Positions 38,108 through 48,831 of a DNA stretch of 64,000 nucleotides are shown here, piece after piece. The first letter of the stretch is position 1; each line of letters begins with the position of its first letter. The notes beneath the pieces were generated by a model, which saw only the letters and a list, made by a program, of their open reading frames with translations, did no database searches and was not told the DNA's origin. The translations under genes and the position numbers were made by a program. This DNA is from Rhynchopus sp. YZ270_cl-10 (Eukaryota; Euglenozoa; Diplonemea; Diplonemida; Diplonemidae), in contig OZ037842.1 of NCBI GenBank assembly GCA_964035575.1, forward strand, positions 744,001 through 808,000, read 5' to 3'.

Positions 38108-38902
38108 TGTGTGATTGTTTTGTGGTCTTTTTTTTGTTGTCAAAAACCTGTACAGTTGTGTCATAGAGTGGTGGTTTGAGCAATGAAAGTGTGAAAATCA
38201 AAATCGATGGGGGGGGCTAGGGTTCGTTTATTTTGAAAACAGCATTTTTAAATCCTGCAAAAAAGGCGCGTAAAAGTCTACAATTTACAAACGTTACAAA
38301 AAAAAGCGGGAATAATGGGGGATGGGGGAGATCTAGAAAATTAACAACGGGGGAAGGGAGGGAGTTTTTTGACAAAAGAAAAAGAGAATTGTTGATACAG
38401 GCACCTCCCGACTGACCCACGATGCCAGTCCCAGATGAAAGCATAAGTACCCTGCGGACAACAGAAAGGTGTAAAAAAGAAACCTAAAATGAAAAAATGA
38501 AAAAAAACAGCGTCGTTTTGAGGCAAGAAGCATCAGTGTGCAGGTGAAAGAACGGCGCTGGGGCTTTAACAATTATGGCAAAGAGGGGGAAAATTGGCGG
38601 GTGCCTTTTTTAGAAGCTTTCGCAATGACAGGGGCTTGCTTCTGGACACATTTTGCAAAGAATACCCAACGAAGAAAAAAGATAAGATGAACCGAAGCCT
38701 GTCATTGCTATGGCATCTTTGATTACAAAAGTACATGTATACTAAATTACGGTACTCCAAGAAACTTAAACATATTTGGAGCACTGTAAAGCAAAAAGAT
38801 GGACACACATCTTCTATTTTATTTAAAACTCCGCGAAGGCGGGCGGGAGGGAGCATGACAATAAGATCTAAGGTGAACGCATCAACTCTTTTGTTCCACA
38901 TT
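38108..38902. other. Intergenic region
   Basis: No gene. Contains the shared 48-bp block and one family A-type hairpin near 38686-38725 (AAGATG ... CATCTT). Confidence 0.5.
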
Positions 38903-40909
38903 TCACAGCACGAAGGATGCGAGAACACCCAAGACAAGCCCGGTCGTGATTTGCGCAATCTCGGACGTGCTTGCAGCTTTCCCGTTTCCTGTCGAACGCA
39001 CGGATTGGATAAAAAAATGGAGGAACGCGAGTTGCTCGCTTCTCGACACTGCTGCCAAGGTCACTACCGTTTTTTCTGTTGACATCCGAGAGAATGCTAC
39101 GGACAGTGCGTCTGCTGCACGTCTACCTACGGGGAGGACACCACCACGGGCACCCACACTGAACCTGGTCACCATGTGGCACATGGCAGCATAGGAGAGC
39201 AAGAAGGACACAACTGCCGTCGACCCTGCCTGGCCTGTGTGCCGCAGCTTCCGTCTGCGCTTCCCGAAACACTTTACGCAGAGCCCCACTGCAAGCAGAC
39301 AGCATACGAAAGACGTAGGTTGCGACAGATACTCCGATACACACAGCGCCGCCGAGAGCGGCTCTGCAGCCCACAGCACGAAGACAACGTCGATGAAGAA
39401 CTGCAGCGTGTCGCCTGCAGACACCGCGTGCAGCAGTGTGTCGCACCCTGGGAAAGCTGGCAGACGTGAACTCAGCGACGTGGCAAGCAGGAACAACAAA
39501 CACATCACAACGGGCCAGTTTGGCTGCGGAATCCAAAGGTGGAGTATACCCACAAAACCCTGCATCGGCGAGTCAGGTGTGTTGTCCTTCCTGATAGTAC
39601 CATGAGAGAACAGGTAGTAGTCCTTATAAGTCACACGCCCGGTCCCCTTTTGCCACGGTGTCAGCACCGATCCGAAGAACCAACCATGCTCCTCACGGTT
39701 CACGGCGGTGATGTACGACCCGAATGAGTTTCTTGCGGGACGCGTTTGCAGGAGAAGCACACTGACTGCCACAAGACACATCACATACAGCCTGACGGTG
39801 TAGCCTGAGGGGAGCTGTGCCTGCAGGTCTCTCGCGCCTTTGAACTGCTGCAACTTTTCTTTGATGTTTTCTGCGAGACTTCTTTGGGTGGGCATCACTT
39901 CTGTTGGAGACGCTTCTAAGGCAATATCTTGGAACGTCGCGGTTACACTTGGCGAAAACGATGCCTGCGGGGGCACCCTACACGGCGCCACCGAGGCACG
40001 CTTTGGCGTACCCGGCCGCACCTTTGCTGGGGTCACCCTGCTGGACCTACGCACCTCCACTTCCTCTTCTTCCTCCTCCTCCTCTTCCTCCTCCTCCATC
40101 TCTACCTGCCTCCGACGCTCCCTCTCTCTCTCCCTCTCCCTCTCCACCCGCACGGGACGCTCTACACGAGGCTGCATCTTCACACAAACCACGTCAACTG
40201 GAAGCGGCTCTGCCCGCGACAGACACTGCCTTGGTGTATGCAGTGCACGCGACGACGCCAATGGCAGCTCCGCAGGCGTAGCTGGGGGGGCAGCAGTTCC
40301 TCCATACCCTTCTTCGTGCCCTTCCGAGGTATCAGTAAACTCTGACGTCACAGCGGTGCAGGAGGAGCTGGCAAGAGAAGAGCTCGACGCCACCGACGCC
40401 GTCGGGGACGTGGTCCGCCCTCTCCCACGCAGTCTCTTCGGCGCCACCACTGTATCACCGCCACTCAAAGATTCTAATGCACGGACCTGCTCCTTCATTT
40501 CGCTGATCCTCTGACTGATATCGCCCTGGGTCGACTTCATTGCCGCGTAGCTAGACACCGCCGCAGAGCTGGCCTGGGGTTGCGAAGTGAGGGGGGCCAT
40601 CTCTTCTCCTGACCATTCAGGGAAGAGCTCTCTGTCGCGCGGGGTGTTGAAGACTGACCGCACCTTCTCCCTTGCGTAGCGGTCTTCATCGTCCACGCCT
40701 TGGTACTTCTGAGGAAGGTGGTCGTAGTGGGAAGACCGCTGCTGCTGCTGCTGCTGCGGCTGGCGCGGCACTGCATCATGCATCTGAGGCACACACGACC
40801 TCCGCTGCTGCGTAGCCTTCATATGATACGAAACAGAACGTGGCGTATGCGGCGCAGGGGTCGACGCAGGACCCGACGCCCCTCTACTATAGCTGCGTTC
40901 CCCCCTCAT
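38903..40909 (-). CDS. Multi-pass membrane protein with long disordered N-terminus
   Basis: 668 residues, family not recognised. About 1-360 is Ser/Pro/Gln-rich and disordered, with polyQ, many TP/SP sites, an Arg-Glu run (VERERERERERRR) and an acidic run of about 14 Glu. A short coiled coil near residue 365 (ENIKEKLQQFKGARDL) precedes the membrane part. From about 385 there are five or six hydrophobic segments (RLYVMCLVAVSVLLL, VVMCLLFLLATSL, FFIDVVFVLWAA, FVCCLLAVGLCVKCF, VVSFLLSYAAMC, ITTGLVLGVLASFVL). The long phosphorylatable tail before several membrane helices recalls nuclear-envelope proteins, but that is a guess. The ATG at 40909 was chosen over a GTG-opened extension. Confidence 0.7.
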   Translation of the reverse strand: MRGERSYSRGASGPASTPAPHTPRSVSYHMKATQQRRSCVPQMHDAVPRQPQQQQQQRSSHYDHLPQKYQGVDDEDRYAREKVRSVFNTPRDRELFPEWSGEEMAPLTSQPQASSAAVSSYAAMKSTQGDISQRISEMKEQVRALESLSGGDTVVAPKRLRGRGRTTSPTASVASSSSLASSSCTAVTSEFTDTSEGHEEGYGGTAAPPATPAELPLASSRALHTPRQCLSRAEPLPVDVVCVKMQPRVERPVRVERERERERERRRQVEMEEEEEEEEEEEEVEVRRSSRVTPAKVRPGTPKRASVAPCRVPPQASFSPSVTATFQDIALEASPTEVMPTQRSLAENIKEKLQQFKGARDLQAQLPSGYTVRLYVMCLVAVSVLLLQTRPARNSFGSYITAVNREEHGWFFGSVLTPWQKGTGRVTYKDYYLFSHGTIRKDNTPDSPMQGFVGILHLWIPQPNWPVVMCLLFLLATSLSSRLPAFPGCDTLLHAVSAGDTLQFFIDVVFVLWAAEPLSAALCVSEYLSQPTSFVCCLLAVGLCVKCFGKRRRKLRHTGQAGSTAVVSFLLSYAAMCHMVTRFSVGARGGVLPVGRRAADALSVAFSRMSTEKTVVTLAAVSRSEQLAFLHFFIQSVRSTGNGKAASTSEIAQITTGLVLGVLASFVL

Positions 40910-41684
40910 GCTGCTCTGTCCCTTTTGTAAAGGAAACACAGAAGGGAAAAAACCTGTGGGTTTGTTGGAGGGGGCGGGGGGAGAGAGGAGATCTGATTAG
41001 AGATTAGCTAAAAAAAAAACACCCAGAGGTTAACTCGACGAATGGATGCAAAAAATATTCTGTCTTGAGAACAGCAGGTTTAAACGGATCAAATCAAAAG
41101 GCGGTTATCTTTATCTAGACCCCCCACGCAGAGCTGCTCCACTAAAGTGGTTTCTAAGGGGGAGGGGGGAGGGGGGAGGGGAGGAGGGAGGAAATATGTA
41201 AAAAAGGGGGGGTTGGCTTTATTTGGTGTTATTGTAGAGCAATTCGTCACCGTGTTGTGTGTGTTGTGTTATAGTATTACAGAAAAGAAATTTCTTTTTG
41301 GTTTTATTTTTGGTAAAAAAAAATATCGTTCCTTTCCCCCCTCCCCACCCCGACGCTTCCCACAATCGCAATCTTCGAATATGCAAAAAAAAAAAAAAAA
41401 CAAAACAAAACAAATGCACTTTTTTCAGCGCATTTTTTGAAATTTTGGGAGGGGGGGAAAAAATGCTTGCAGTGTAAAGAAAGAACGAGAATAACAGACC
41501 CACACCAATTGGTAGGATTGGAGAGGGGAGAACGATGAGTCATTGTCCCGAAGGTGTTCCACTCCTCATTTCCACCTCAGAAACATCTGCCTTGAAACAT
41601 CTGAAACCTTTATTTTAGAATGCCGTGTACAGCTTTAGTCGCATAGACAGACCGTTCACCTAAATACCCACCCAGGCGGAACAC

Positions 41685-42075
41685 TTAGGATCGTGTACTC
41701 AATGCTGGCCGAAGCCTTTTGTATGTTTTTTTTTTTGTTGTATCGACAATCACTGTACACCTACAGGTATAAAGATCTGTACTCAATGTCGACCGAAGCC
41801 TTACGGAAGGGGGGTTTTTTGTTGTATCGACAATCACCTACCGAGGTAGGATCTGTACACAATGTCGCCCTAAGGCTTTGTACTTAATCGGTATGGACGG
41901 AGGCCATCCTCAACCCTAGAAAGTAGCTTTTATTTGTTTTTTTTTAAGTTAGTACCAACCTGGGTAAAGGTACTCAACGTTGGCCGAGTGTTTCTTTAAA
42001 AATAAAAAAATGTGCTCTGTTTGTCGGAATGCTTTTGTTGTATCGACAATCGCCGAATAATCCCACCAGGTGGGA
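41685..42075 (+). repeat. Cluster of dispersed family C repeats
   Basis: Three or four diverged tandem copies starting GTACTCAATG, then GTCGACCGAAGCCTT, a T/G-rich stretch and TTGTTGTATCGACAATC, ending in a small hairpin: CCTACCGAGGTAGG at about 41838 and CCCACCAGGTGGG at about 42060. Other copies lie near 36103 and 43110, the latter with CCCACCGAGGTGGG. The hairpin arms change together between copies. Confidence 0.65.
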
Positions 42076-42208
42076 GAACTCGGTTTTTTTTTTCCCTTCG
42101 TGTATTATTGAAAGTGCCGAGAGCATCTCAGGTCAAACGGCGGTTCTTCGTCAAGCTGAGAGGAAAAAAAAAACATTGAGAATTTTAATACAATGGGTAA
42201 CAGTTGAT

Positions 42209-42241
42209 AAGATGAACCTGAGCCTCATACTCAACCATCTT
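42209..42241 (+). repeat. Dispersed hairpin family A
   Basis: Perfect outer stem AAGATG/CATCTT with inner TGAG/CTCA. The 3' arm is CATCTT here and CACCTT elsewhere. Confidence 0.6.
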
Positions 42242-42363
42242 GATCTTTAATAATAGATATGACGTCCTTTACAAAAGCTTTTACAATACAGTTCGAGAGA
42301 TTGCCCCCCCCCAGAACTTTGTTAGGTAACTACCCCCCTCTAAAAACTATTAGCATATTTGCT

Positions 42364-42600
42364 TCATACCTCGATGCCCAGCTCGTAGTCAGCCCTGACG
42401 TCGGCATAATAATGCGAGAGCGACCTTTCCATGCGGGGCTGCATTCTTTCGATAACGTCCTTGGGCAGCTGCACCTGCTCGGACAACCATAAGTTCGCTC
42501 GCTTCAGGGCGTGCTGTTCCGAGGGATATCGCTTCTTGTTAATCGTCAGCGTGCTTCTCACCAGCACCAAGCTAGAAAATCCTTCAATTTGTGTCGTCAT
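42364..42600 (-). CDS. Short ORF or first exon, unknown function
   Basis: 78 residues from the ATG at 42598-42600: MTTQIEGFSSLVLVRSTLTI, then KKRYPSEQHALKRANLWLSE, mixed charged sequence without hydrophobic segment or known motif. Base composition and codon use are gene-like compared with the AT-rich surroundings. The last codons read ATCGAG-GTATGA, so the stop coincides with a GTAT intron donor of the type used by the gene at 59-63 kb. It may therefore be only the first exon of a longer gene; I could not find the next exon. Confidence 0.45.
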   Translation of the reverse strand: MTTQIEGFSSLVLVRSTLTINKKRYPSEQHALKRANLWLSEQVQLPKDVIERMQPRMERSLSHYYADVRADYELGIEV

Positions 42601-44646
42601 TTTTCTTTTTTCCTCTGTAAAAAAAAAACTGGTAGAAACAGATTTGGAAAATTGCAAATTGGAGTATGAAACTGACACTCCGTAGATGATGAAAACTATG
42701 TTATACAAAAGGGGGCAGGGTTGGGGAGAGACGTCTTGGTGTGGGTCTACTCGGGCGGGAGGAGGGGGGATGGGGGATGGGGGGTGTGGGTATTTTTTTT
42801 TTTTTGCATTGTAACTGCTTTTTGGTTTTGTTTTGGTTTTGTTGTGTGTATTTACACTTATACCCCTTGCGTACTACGCTGGAAAGGGTAGCGGTCCACG
42901 TGACTTTTTTTTTTGAAATCTGGTAGAGAAAAGAGAAAAAGCAAAATAATGAAAAACTTTGAAAGATGCATGTGCCTCTTCGTGCACGCACCTTGAGAAA
43001 CTGAGACAACAACAAAAAAAAGGGGGGAAGAAAAAAAAGAGAGAGAGAAAACTTGAAAGATGAATGTGCCTCTCATCCAGCCAACGGGCTGCCAAAAGAA
43101 GAAACTGTCGTTTGCTTTTTTTTTGCTGCTTCGACAATCGCCCACCGAGGTGGGCGCCTACATGGTTGGGTGGACACCCAACCATGCAGTCCTACATCCA
43201 TTTCGTGGTTTACATCTGATGAAAAAAAAGAAAAGTATTGAAAGACGAACAATTTACCCACCTCCCGCTCACCTGACTAACATTCCTTGTAAAAGGACCG
43301 CTTACTTTCATCCTTGGGCTAATTTCACATAATTAAGGGTAGGAGGGGAGGGAGTGGGCACCATCACAGACATCGACTGGACTCAAAAAAAATAAAGATA
43401 ACTTGGTGATGTATGTGCCTTTCGTGCACACACAAATCTCTAAAGAAAAGTTGGGGCCTAAACCTGTTAAGTCACCTCGAGCTTTTTCAGTGCAGATTTT
43501 TTTTTTTCTTTGAGATGAAATTACATCGCCCCAAGCCCGCAAAAATACTTTAGCCTGCAACGTTATTCCTTCACAGAGTTGACTCGCACGCTACAGCAGG
43601 TTGGCAGGCTTCAAAAAGACCCGCCGTGTTTCAGGTATTGCATTGACTAATAATGAAGTACGAAGCACGGTGTGTACCGTACTTTGGGGGACGGGGATGT
43701 TTCGTAGGGAGAAAGGGTGGGGGGCGCAGGGGGGTTTGTGGTGGGCGCTTGCTAGCAAGCGCGGGTGGTTCCTGAGAGTGGAGTATTGCTCAGTGGTGTG
43801 AGTGAGCGCGTGAGGACATAGGCCTGTGTAAATCAGTATGGTCACTCAGAGTCAGCAAAGGGGTCTTCCTCACGAATCATATTGCGCCTGCGCGTTGATG
43901 GTGGAATGAAAAGAAAAGTATATAAGATGATCCTAAGCTCTCGTGCTTAGTCACCTTGCAGAAGTAAAGCATCTAAACATGAGTATGCTCGTACATCTAA
44001 AAGGAAAGAGAAAACTTTATAAGATGAACCTAAGCCCCTTGATAAGAACCAAGGTGAAAATAAAGTTTAAAATATAAAATTTATGTGTAACTATTTCCTC
44101 AAGGCAAAATCCTACAGGAGAGGTGTAGAAAAATAAAGTTCCAGCGGTGGCTTTAGTAATCGTTAGCGATTCCCACCCATAATCTGCAGCGTGGGAATAG
44201 GGATCTCTGTTACCACGCTGCTGTAGAAAAAAGTTAGTAAAGTTAGAAAAAAAATGGGTAGACTTCCCGTTGAGCGGAGGCTAGGGCCACAACAGAAAAG
44301 CAGATGAAGGCAACCGCAGAAGCTGCTTTGGCACAAAGCCTTCCCAAGCAGTACGTCACGGATTGGGGACAGTTCTTCAAGTTCCACAACATGCGCGCAA
44401 ACAGAAAGCTACCACCAAGTCCAGCCTGATGTCAAGCACGCTGATGACAAAATGGGGCGGGCTGAAGAGAATGCTGGCCCACAAGTATGCAGGAGTCACC
44501 TTGCAGGACTACGACGAGATTCCCAAAATCGTCAGTGAGTACGGCTCATCAGAAACCGAAGCAAGCGTCGATCTTCACCGATCAGCAGATTCAGAAGCGG
44601 CTCAGAGGGTGCTCAAAAAAATGTTAATAATAGCTCTTTCTTGTTA
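42601..44646. other. Gene-free interval dense in family A hairpins
   Basis: No gene. Family A copies or remnants lie near 42964, 43053, 43411, 43924 and 44024, all in plus orientation, and a family C copy near 43110. The stretch 44360-44640 is less AT-rich than its surroundings but shows no recognisable product. Confidence 0.5.
43924..43957 (+). repeat. Dispersed hairpin family A
   Basis: AAGATGA ... TCACCTT outside, CTAAGC/GCTTAG inside around TCTCGT: a typical CTAAG-type copy. Confidence 0.6.
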
Positions 44647-47286
44647 TCAAAACTGGGCTGATGTGCCAATAACATACCTGGACCCTACTCCTCTGACGGA
44701 GGAAGCTCTCTTTCCTGTCGAGTCACCGTTCGTGGAGATACGTCTGTACTCAGCCATCGTGCCCTCATCTGCACGGACTTGCGGGTGGTAGTTGATGGGC
44801 TCGATGAAGGTGCCGATAGTTGGGGCTGTGCCCATGTCTCCCGAAGGCTTTGGCACTTCCTCTACCGTCTCTTCGATGCCCATGGCCTTCTTGCGGTGCA
44901 GGATCACCTGCATGACAATGCGCTTCCAACGCTTCTTCGCCTCAGTGTCATCCATCCGTGGCTGCAGCGGCAGCATCCGTGTCGCCTTCTTCATCCTCTC
45001 AATGCCATCCAGATTGAGCTTAATGTCGTCCAGTCGCGACTTCGCTTGCTCCTCCACCTTGCGCTTCAGATCAGGGTAAAGCGACACCACGTGGTCAAAG
45101 CTCTCCTTCGTCAAGGTGTACATCACAGAGGTCGTCACCGCACGCACCGTCGCAGTGCGTCTGCAGTCCTCGCTCATCAGAGAGATCTCGCCAAAGAAAG
45201 AACCCCCCTTCAAGTTCGCCATCCACACCTCCGCCCCCTCCTCGTTGTAAGTGTAGATCTCCACAATGCCGTGCTCCAAAAAGAACATCTCTGACCCACT
45301 CTCGCCGTACTCAATAACATTCTCGTCTTGTGGATAAAACTCCGGGACAGTAACCTGCGCAACCGCAATCAAACAGTCTTCGCCCACTCCAAAGAAAATA
45401 GGGACCTTGCGGATGAGCTTCAACTTGACGTGGAGGCGGATTTGGTCCTGCAGGAAGCGGGGCAGCTCTTCGATGATGCTGTTGTAGTCGTGGCTGCTTG
45501 TCTCCAGCACGACGGGGTATACTGAGAGAGCGCTCTTTTGGATATTCCAAGGAATGTTGTTGTGGGTCATGAGGGCGTAGAGTTGACGCTTTTTGTCCTG
45601 CTCGGCGAGGATGAAGGGGTCCATCACTACCATCCATTGCGTGACCTTTGAGCTGAAGAACACGATGACGAGCACTCCAATCCACATCCAGGCTGACGCA
45701 AGCACTCGCGCACCGTTGGAGACACCACTGATATCGCCGTAGCCTGTGGACGACACTGTTGCACATGCCCAGTAAAGGGCGGCAATGTATTGGCGGAAGC
45801 GAGACTTCTCCATCTCTTCATCAGAGTCGAACCCTTGGTCTGCGTGTGTTCCTATGAAGAGCCACGAGCATGTCGCCAGGTGTAGTATAATTATACTCCA
45901 GAACATCGACACAACGACCTGTACCCACACTGGCTTGTCCTGCACAGGATTGCTCCGCTCCAGCAACCACGGCACTCTCACGAGAGGGAGCAGCCGCAAT
46001 GCCGTGCAGGCCTTGAACCCTGTGAAACTGAAGGCCGCGAAAACAACGTCCCACGGCAGGCATACGATCAAGTCGTAGCAGAACCACGTGCTGAGGTACT
46101 TCCTGCGAATGGCATGCACCTGGTCGGTGAGGATCCATCCCCGTAAAAAGGAGGTGCGGAAGTTTGTGTAAATCCAAAAGAGGTGAAACGGAAGCAAAAG
46201 CAGCACAATAATAACGTATGACACAGGCGTTTGCTGGTAATTGATGCTGATCATCCACGTCACGAAGAGTGTTTCAGACAGAATCGCTATCAACGAAAGC
46301 AGATCAGCCGTGATCTTGACGTAGCCATCGGGGAACAGCGATTCGTCGAGCTTTATTCGCTCCTTCATCGGGTTGCGCACTGCGTTTTTCTTCTTGTCTT
46401 TGTCGTCGCCTTTCTCCTTCTTCGTTGCGCACACACTCCCGTCGTCGGTGCTCTTCGCTTGTGTTTCCGGTAGTGACGTGACGTCATTGTTTTCCTCTGG
46501 TTGGGCTGCCTTGGTGTCGTTTGCTTGATCGTACTTCTTCTTTAAGCGTTCTGATGTGCCGCCTGTTTTCCGGTTTAGTTCTACAGGGTCGTCTGGCTGG
46601 TTTAGTGTGCACTCACCTTCGTCTGGGGGTGTGGCTGTGTCTGTGACTTTAGTTGCGGGTATTATGGACTTGGAGATCATTTCCCATCTTCGAGCGGAAG
46701 GGGTGTCGTCTACTGGAGACTCGGGTTCTATGTGACTTTGGGAGTCAGACGGACTCTTTTGGGGCTGCTGCTGCTGCTGTTGCTTTTGCGCGGCACGTGT
46801 ACGCGATTTAGTTGCAAGCATGACAGCTGGTATGGGGATTGAAGGCGGCTTCTTTGCGCCGTCGGTGGGAGGCATCGCCATGCCCATGCCACCTAGCTTG
46901 CAGAGGTGTTGTGTGAGACCTGCCTTGCGCCGCAGGTTCTCTATCCCGCCTTGTCGTTTGGCACGTTGCTGCTGTTGTTGCTGGTTGTTGCCCAGGAGTT
47001 GCTTGAACTTTGCTTGCGCATTGGTCATGCCCGCTTCGGTGCTGCGTTGGTGCTGCTTTTCAATCATATACAACCGGTCCATCACCTCCCCAAGACGTGC
47101 ATCGCTCCTCCGCTGTGCCTGCTTGATGTCCTGCACTGCATCTAAAATGCGCAAAATAGGGTCCTCCTCCTCCCTCCGGGTAGTCTCAATCGTATCACAG
47201 GTTGGCCGGAAATCTACATCACACTTGGCAGCCCGAAGTATATTCTTCGGGGAGGCTTTCGGGGAGCCCTTCGGCGAATACGACAT
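44647..47286 (-). CDS. Cyclic-nucleotide-binding-domain cation channel (paralogue 1)
   Basis: 879 residues. A Ser/Pro/Gln-rich cytosolic N-terminus (about 1-310) precedes six membrane helices: S1 near 325-350, S4 with RLLPLVRVPWLLER (few, spaced Arg), then the pore ALYWACATVSSTGYGDIS near 505-522 whose STGYGD filter is of the potassium-selective GYG type. After S6 come a C-linker (MVVMDPFILAEQDKKRQLYA) and a cyclic-nucleotide-binding domain near 640-760, with the phosphate cassette GGSFFGEISLMSEDCRRTAT containing the Gly-Glu and Arg that contact cNMP. Family: HCN/CNG/EAG-like channels, which conduct cations across plasma or flagellar membranes under cAMP or cGMP control. ATG at 47284-47286. 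Tandem paralogue at 49818-52274. Confidence 0.9.
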   Translation of the reverse strand: MSYSPKGSPKASPKNILRAAKCDVDFRPTCDTIETTRREEEDPILRILDAVQDIKQAQRRSDARLGEVMDRLYMIEKQHQRSTEAGMTNAQAKFKQLLGNNQQQQQQRAKRQGGIENLRRKAGLTQHLCKLGGMGMAMPPTDGAKKPPSIPIPAVMLATKSRTRAAQKQQQQQQPQKSPSDSQSHIEPESPVDDTPSARRWEMISKSIIPATKVTDTATPPDEGECTLNQPDDPVELNRKTGGTSERLKKKYDQANDTKAAQPEENNDVTSLPETQAKSTDDGSVCATKKEKGDDKDKKKNAVRNPMKERIKLDESLFPDGYVKITADLLSLIAILSETLFVTWMISINYQQTPVSYVIIVLLLLPFHLFWIYTNFRTSFLRGWILTDQVHAIRRKYLSTWFCYDLIVCLPWDVVFAAFSFTGFKACTALRLLPLVRVPWLLERSNPVQDKPVWVQVVVSMFWSIIILHLATCSWLFIGTHADQGFDSDEEMEKSRFRQYIAALYWACATVSSTGYGDISGVSNGARVLASAWMWIGVLVIVFFSSKVTQWMVVMDPFILAEQDKKRQLYALMTHNNIPWNIQKSALSVYPVVLETSSHDYNSIIEELPRFLQDQIRLHVKLKLIRKVPIFFGVGEDCLIAVAQVTVPEFYPQDENVIEYGESGSEMFFLEHGIVEIYTYNEEGAEVWMANLKGGSFFGEISLMSEDCRRTATVRAVTTSVMYTLTKESFDHVVSLYPDLKRKVEEQAKSRLDDIKLNLDGIERMKKATRMLPLQPRMDDTEAKKRWKRIVMQVILHRKKAMGIEETVEEVPKPSGDMGTAPTIGTFIEPINYHPQVRADEGTMAEYRRISTNGDSTGKRASSVRGVGSRYVIGTSAQF

Positions 47287-47730
47287 ACTGCTTTGACCCG
47301 CCTTCACGTGGTGTCCCACATAGTTGGCAAGGGGAAATGCTCAAGGAACAAACAGTTAACCCCTTTTTTTTTTTTTGCTCCTGTTCGAAAAATAGTGATG
47401 GATGGGAGATAAGGACGAGAGAATGCCTCTGAATACACATCTGTCCTATGTGATTGAGAGGGACTCCGATGAAGGTCGTGGGCAATGCGACACGGGAGAG
47501 GGAGGAATGGCGAAATAGATAAAAAAGACATTTGTTTTTCACCGAATGTAAAATTAGTCAATAGCTCAAAAGCGCGCAAATAAGTTGGAGGAGGGAAAAC
47601 TACAGACGCACACCCTCGCGGAAAAGAGCAGTGTTACGTCTTAAAAAAAACACACATCTTTGAAAGATGATGGCGCCAAAATAAAACAAAAGACTCAAAT
47701 TGGTACTGGCCCCTCTGTACATCATGAAAA

Positions 47731-47810
47731 CAAAAAAGTTGACTTGAAATACAAAGCCCTCTTATGACAGTGTACCTTGGTGCATGACCGGCTGTACCGG
47801 GGTGGACAAA
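47731..47810. repeat. 80-bp dispersed direct repeat, partner at 53911-53990
   Basis: Both copies contain GTTGACTTGAAATACAAAG, an ATGACAGTG motif and CCGGCTGTACCGG, the last a self-complementary hairpin. A partial third copy (TACAAAGCCCTCTCGTGACA) lies near 61109 inside an intron. Confidence 0.7.
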
Positions 47811-47918
47811 AGGTTGGTGCGATGAACTTAAGTCTCGCCATGGTTAGTCTTTCGCACGCTTAGCCACCTTGAAATAAATTTTGTTAAGTGGAAGCTGATA
47901 AGCTCACACTATCCCAAT

Positions 47919-48662
47919 CAGTGTTTCCGCGCTGAAGAATCCGATGAAGAATTCTTCGAAAAAAAAAAAAATCCCAAAAAAAAAAAAAAATCCAATGAAG
48001 AATTCATTGGAAAAAAATAAAAATAAAAAAAAAAATCCCGGAAAAAAAAAAAAATACCCTACATAAGCCTCTGAGAGTGACCAGAACTGGCCTCATGAAC
48101 AAAGTGACCCCGTCACAGCCAGAACGCGACTCAATTGATCAAACGCCGAACGAAAAGGAAACATGCAGCATGGCGAAAGAAAAAAAAGTAGCGTACCGTG
48201 CGCCTGCGGCGCAAGCTTGCAACCCACGTTCCCATGACATAGTTTGGCTGTAAAAATGTGCAATTTTAAGCGCAATTTTTTGAAATGTTGCGTACCGTGG
48301 CTTCGCCAGGAGCCTTGATGCTATGCCCACCGTTTCTTTTTGTACACGTACTGAGGTAACTGATAATTCGTGTGTCTGGTGCAAATACCAATGAAGTTGA
48401 ACTCCTCAGTTGGATACCCGAGGAATTCTCTCATTCCGGGTCGGGCTCGACCGCGCCTTTTTATTTTTTTTTGGAATCTCAGGGACTGCGCTGGAACGCG
48501 TTTTTTGGGGCCAGAACTCTAGTTTCTCCGCCGGAGGCCCCCAACTTGCCGTGAACTCCCGGCGCGCGTAGCGCGCCGGGCTCGGGACGTATTTACCTTT
48601 TATGTACAAAATCACGATTCTTCATCAAAAATCGTACCCAATGAAGGAGCGCGGAAACACTG
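47919..48662. mobile_element. 744-bp non-autonomous hAT-like element
   Basis: Terminal inverted repeats CAGTGTTTCCGCGCT at both ends and a perfect 8-bp target duplication ATCCCAAT (47911-47918 and 48663-48670). TIR type and 8-bp duplication are the signature of the hAT superfamily. Subterminal GATGAAGAATC motifs recur in inverted form. Interior hairpins include CCAATGAA-GAA-TTCATTGG and a 10-bp CCCGGCGCGC hairpin (48558-48580). No transposase is encoded. Confidence 0.8.
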
Positions 48663-48796
48663 ATCCCAATGAAGAAAAAAAAATTGAGTCTGTCAGTCAT
48701 ACTACCATGTATGTAGTACCCAGAGGAAAAAAGGGGGGCGACGATAGTATTAGGGAATTGGGGAGAGAAGGTAACTCTTTAAAATGAAAAGTTTAT

Positions 48797-48831
48797 AAGA
48801 TGATCTTAAGCCTTTCGTGCTTAGCTATCTT
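48797..48831 (+). repeat. Dispersed hairpin family A
   Basis: Outer AAGAT/ATCTT, inner TAAGC/GCTTA around CTTTCGT. Both stems differ from other copies yet still pair. Confidence 0.6.

Larger units (their letters stand above)
40910..42363. other. Gene-free interval with family C repeats
   Basis: No gene is recognised. The left half is G-rich (41155-41215) then A/T homopolymers. The right half holds the family C cluster (listed separately) and a family A copy. Confidence 0.5.

Noticed and set aside
38566-38958. A 130-codon minus-strand ORF overlapping the end of the multi-pass membrane gene
   Set aside because: It is in another frame of a supported gene at one end and AT-rich spacer at the other, with no motif.
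44363-44791. A 142-codon plus-strand ORF next to the first channel gene
   Set aside because: It overlaps the channel gene 3' end on the opposite strand and has no recognisable feature.
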